From Diploscapter coronatus (lineage: Eukaryota; Nematoda; Chromadorea; Rhabditida; Rhabditidae): 64,000 nucleotides of DNA. A program made the position numbers and the translations under genes. Below the pieces are notes generated by a model. That model was not told where the DNA came from. It made no database searches and saw nothing but the letters and a program-made list of their open reading frames with translations. Position 1 is the stretch's first letter. Each line of letters starts with the position of its first letter. Below are positions 60,001 to 64,000 of the stretch, piece by piece. The stretch covers positions 81,863,201 to 81,927,200 of the forward strand of contig OZ038422.1 in the NCBI GenBank assembly GCA_964036155.1, read 5' to 3'.

Positions 60001-63000
60001 ATCTGCTGAACAAGAAGAGCGTCCTCGCCGAAGTGGCCTGCAAGATGGACAGCCTCACCATGCGGTTCTTGGATACTATTGTATGTTTTATTTTTGACAT
60101 CTTTTCACAAATTTAATTTATTGTGTGGCATCAAAGAGTCATGGAATTAAGGGAACTTAGAACATATGTTGTGTGCCTCTATTCTGGCCAAAGATGGTAA
60201 AAATAGCATTGAGGTTAAGCATTCCAATTGGTAGAATTCCAAAAATGGTCGTATGAATCAATAGTTGAATGTGAGGACTTTGATGATTTTTGTCTTTTTC
60301 AGGAAATAGGCGGCGAAGAGAAGGGTCGAGTGATGGCGATGCAGCTGGAGGGAGTCTATTCGGTGATCGACATGTCGCCCAGCAGACACGATATCAAAGT
60401 CAAACTCGACGTCAGAGACGCAAACATTCAGAGGCTGCTCGCATTGCAGAATGAGGTTGGGAATAACTTCTGTAAAAAAGTCCATTGATAGATTTCAGAA
60501 CTCTTCTGCCGTCCCTGATGCAGCTGACGATTCGTTGCTCTATTCGACATCAGATTTGACGAGAATCTTGCTGACAGTGGGCAGACAGGAAAACGAGAAT
60601 TTGTCCTCAAAGGATGAGAAAAATGCGCCTCTCATTTCGTGAGATTTTATCTTAGGATTTAAAAAAAAAAAAATTCTAAATTTATCCTTTCAGCCTAAAC
60701 TTCAATCGTCATTCGACAGCCCAGCTGATCAGCAACAAAATCGACTGCTCTGTGCGACCCCTGTCTCTGATGTACGACGAGGGCGCGTTCGAGGGATTCG
60801 TCGATTTCTTTGCCAAGGTTAATACATTTTTTTCCTTTCTGAAAGAACGTAAGAAATTCCAGAACATTCCGGAGGATGCAGACGACTCGGAAACGGAACC
60901 CATCGAGACTCACACTTTCGGCAATTGCTCAATTACAGATGTGGGTCTTTCTTCGAGTTTTACAGAAAAAGCTTTGATCAAAATTCATTGATAATTTGAT
61001 TCTTGCTCGATCTTAGATCATCCAAATGATTGCTTTTCCAGGTCGTTGTCGAAATGCGCGGATTCCCGAAAGGACTGTTTCTTGCGGAAATCGGCCAGCC
61101 GATTGCCTGTCTTCACATGCAGGGGTTGCAGCTCAACACCGAAAACAAAGAACCACACATGACGACGGTAAGATTCTTTCTTATTTTCCTTCAAAATTTG
61201 ATTCCATACATGCCGCTTCCAGGCCTGTTAATGAAAGTAGCATCATGACTTACCTCGGACAGCTTTCATGCTACTATTTTCCTTGTCATATATAATGCGA
61301 GTATAAGATTCTTCATCATGTCTGGAAGCGACATATCTGTTGTTTTTTTTCCATTTTTGTTTAATTTTCAGTTGAACCTTTCAATCGGCCACATGGACCT
61401 GTTGGACCAACTCGAAAACACCAACTCGATCATTTTCTCATCGCGAGATCCCCAGTTCTTGCAGGGTAAAGAAATGAGCAAAGCAATGAATTTATGAGTT
61501 GAGTTGCAGAGAACGCTTCGAAAACAGTCGAATCAGAGAGGAAGGATGAAGAGAAAGATAGGCGAGAGATTTGGTGCTCGATAAAACTCGTCGACCCAAA
61601 ACATGCCGAATTCGAATCTAGGTTTGCGAGTGTGAGTTTATCTTTTTGCGTAAAAGCAAAATGACTGATTCATTTCCAGAGGAAAATGGAAATCCTCGTG
61701 AACTCGAGAGGCATTCTACTGAACATGAATCGAAGGACCTGGACTGCCATTATGGATATGATGGGGTTGCTCGGCAAGGATCAGGTCATGTCAGGTAGTC
61801 GCTAGCCTTGAAATAGTGCAACTGGAGTAGAATGAATATTGATTTTAGTAGAAGCGGAACCTTCGAACTTGTTAATTTTCATGTTGCATTTGATTTTGAT
61901 GATTCCAGAATCTCCATCCTCTCGTCGTTCCCCGAATCCAGAAGAAGCGCTGGATCTGCCCGACGTGCCTGCCCTCCTGAATCTCAAACCTGCATCAGCC
62001 ATCGTCGTGCCCTACTTCATCTGTGCAGAACTCCACGCCACTCAATGCAGACTTGCAATGCAGAACAACAAGGACGTCAATTCGCTGCTGGGAAATCTCA
62101 TCTTTGGAGACGTCACGCTTCAAACTACGGTCAATTTTTACCTTCTATATAAACAAAGAACATGCCATTTTGGACAAGGTCATTCGGAAAATCTAAAAAC
62201 TACCAAAAATTTGCATAAAATCACATTCTTAAAACGCAAAATTCAGCGCTAGTCGCTCAATTAGTCGATTACTAATATTTTAATCTTCAGTCGACGTTCA
62301 ATCAAAAGTCAAACACCTTTTCCTTGGAAATGCGGATGGACCAGGTGGAAATGACGGACGAAACGCCACTACACTGCGAGAAATATCCACAGAAACTCGT
62401 TCTCAAACCCGGGAAGAAATTGCCAGGAGAGAGTTCGATCACCAAGCTCAGCATCGTTAAGTCAGTTTCTGAGTTGTTATTTTCTTATTTTTATTTCAAT
62501 TTTTGGATAGTATTGAAGAAGAAGTGCATGTTGTTTGTTGCGGAAAAGGGTTCATGCATTTGCAACTCACGAATGACGATTTGAATCTTCGAAACAGTTA
62601 ATACATTTAAATGATTTGAGGTATATGGGCGGCACAGCAGCAGACAAGCCATTCGAGTTGAGCATCGACATGAACGTACCCAAATCGACGGCCCTCTACT
62701 ACGTCCATACGCAGAGATTCTTCATGTCGTTCGTTAATTACTGGATGCATTTCCTCGAGCTACAGGATCATGTCACTAAGACGAGAGAGCAGAAATTCGA
62801 GGTTTTATTTCGAATAATGAAATGCTGGAATACGTTTTGAACTTTGCCTACTCAATTGGCAGTATGATGTCGGAACATCACTTTCATTGCCACGCTTTCA
62901 TCCTCTTTCCAAAAATTTCACTCAAAAAGGGCAAAAGAATTTTTCTCAAATTTATGCTAAATTTGCAGCCAGCCTATGGAACAGGCTCCCGCGTGAGTGT

Positions 63001-64000
63001 TCGAGTCGATTTCGATGGAGAAACGACCCTCGTCCTGCCGATGGCCTGCAACAGTGACCACGCATTTGTCTGTAGGACTGACGGCCTACAGATCCAGAAC
63101 GCATTCAAACGACTCTCCAGGCTCAGAGACTTCTTCGAGACACATTCCGTCGAGACTGATTTCGGATATGGTATGCTAGTTTTCCTGAGAAAGGGGTCGA
63201 CGAATTTAGAAATTATAAATTGAAATTAGACAAAAAACATTTTGTATTGAAGATTCACTTTTCTTTCAGACGAATCAATCGACTGTCTGATCGACGCTCT
63301 GCGCTTCAAATTTCTCAACGTCCACATGCACGAAGCGATCAGAGCTAATGCCAGCGATGAACCTAAATTGCATGAGGTAATTCAACTTGTTTAGCAACTT
63401 AACAATAACGAATAAATTACCTAATTTGCAGAACGATATATTCGTCTGTCAGGATGTGTTTTCTTCCTTTGCGCTAATCGCTTCTAAGTCGACCATCTTC
63501 GATCGGCCCTTTGACCTGCCTATTGAAATGTTCAGGAACTTGGATACGGCTAGTTCACACAATGGTAGATGCATTCTTTCTTTCTTTTTTTTCCTAATTT
63601 TCTCGTTTTATCTATGATTTTTCACGTATGTATACTTTGCAGCATTGGGGATTTCTTGACAAACTTAATTGATTTTCAGTTCCCGATGTGTCGATCATCA
63701 CCACTCTGCAAGACCTACGCTGGCATCTTTCCACACACGGCTTCATGCTCCTTCGAGGATTCCTGGAGAAGAATCTGGGCGAGTGGATCCCTCCCAATCC
63801 CGAGGCCATTCCCATCGAGGTTCTCGAGAAACCACATGTCGGATGTGTGAGTTTTACTGCGAGGAAATAAGAAATACGGAATATTTTCAGGATCTCGAAA
63901 CGGAAACAGACAGGAAATATGCAACTCTGTCATTCCGACTGCTCTTTGAACGGGTTGAATTGGACTGCCTGGTTAGTCAATTTCGGAGTTATCTCAAGCA
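57075..64000 (+). CDS. VPS13 lipid-transfer protein, N-terminal part (runs off the window)
   Basis: Exons begin at 57075-57174, 57773-57954, 58090-58254, 58338-58436, 58596-58797, 58886-58968, 59018-59181, 59464-59635, 59734-59901, 59949-60080, 60303-60455, 60499-60638, 60694-60817, 60863-60940, 61042-61167, 61372-61465, 61510-61631, 61680-61794, 61909-62129, 62291-62460, 62621-62801, 62969-63170, 63270-63376, 63432-63564, 63680-63846 and 63891-63971; more lie beyond the edge. The start [19 protein letters not shown] with [19 protein letters not shown] and LKIPWNNLY is the chorein motif at the tip of the VPS13 bridge, which moves phospholipids between membranes at contact sites. The A-, B-, C- or D-type paralogue cannot be fixed from this part, though the opening is closest to A/C. 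All 25 visible junctions keep phase. Intron 1 (598 bp) is the longest. Confidence 0.95.
59250..59370. mobile_element. Possible decayed copy of the 24.6-kb TIR element
   Basis: Within VPS13 intron 7, the word ATCGTAGCATCATTGCATG resembles ATCGTAGTATCGTTACATG at 24654-24672, differing mainly by transitions. Flanking parts form an imperfect inverted repeat. Weak on its own. Confidence 0.35.
61207..61336. repeat. Palindromic element in VPS13 intron 15
   Basis: TGCCGCTTCCAGGC near the left is matched by an inverted TGTCTGGAAGCGACA near 61320. Inside these, GAAAGTAGCATCATGA is matched by an inverted copy near 61264-61278. It fills most of this intron, so it looks like a small foldback insertion. 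Confidence 0.5.

Noticed and set aside
1..64000. tRNA, rRNA, spliced-leader RNA, CRISPR or viral genes
   Set aside because: I looked for the usual motifs, such as the T-loop GGTTCGAATCC and tandem spaced repeats, and found none convincing.

Overview
The window is nuclear DNA from a small-genome animal. Genes are split by short introns, often 44-70 bases, that mostly end in TTTCAG or TTTTAG, and the DNA is AT-rich by eye. A nematode or close relative fits best: introns have nematode-like 3' ends, two gene pairs are spaced like operons with trans-splice-type acceptors, and there is a rapidly evolving 7TM receptor of the kind nematodes expand. No spliced leader gene is visible, so the phylum is an inference. 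I rebuilt the gene models by hand by matching exon phases; most are complete and phase-consistent.

Left third, all on the minus strand: ARL6/BBS3 small GTPase (3.4-5.1 kb), EMC7 (6.3-8.7 kb), ARPC4 (9.5-10.9 kb), METTL18-type histidine methyltransferase (11.7-12.7 kb), an L-galactose-dehydrogenase-like aldo-keto reductase (13.1-16.2 kb) and the RNA polymerase I factor RRN3 (17.7-21.5 kb). The next two genes are on the plus strand: ribose-5-phosphate isomerase (22.6-24.4 kb) and an ACOT13-like thioesterase with two non-GT donors (25.7-26.6 kb).

Middle: a minus-strand 7TM chemoreceptor-like gene (27.4-29.3 kb) and about 3 kb without a clear gene but with a strong hairpin. Then comes the most unusual locus, on the plus strand (32.2-38.0 kb). 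A TATA box and two small exons encode a signal peptide and a CxxC motif. They are followed by three downstream exon groups that all open in the same splice phase: an orphan Ser/Glu-rich exon, a Gln/Gly/Ser-rich repeat exon, and a five-exon Tyr/Gly/Asn-rich group rich in CxxC motifs. This could be one gene with interchangeable C-termini.

Right half: the mitochondrial ribosomal protein mL63/MRPL57 (38.4-39.4 kb) lies just downstream of an SRA1-like gene (39.8-46.4 kb, minus) that uses a 7-nt microexon. A secreted kelch-repeat protein (47.9-49.1 kb, minus), a CPEB2-4-type translational regulator with two possible C-termini (50.9-55.4 kb, plus) and the first 25 exons of VPS13 (57.1 kb to the right edge, plus) follow.

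The genes are mostly unrelated housekeeping functions: cilia, ER insertion, actin, ribosome biogenesis, translation control and lipid transport. Repeats include several small inverted-repeat/MITE-like elements in introns and intergenic DNA, a degenerate tandem array near 49.4 kb and long homopolymer tracts. I found no tRNA, rRNA, CRISPR or viral genes.
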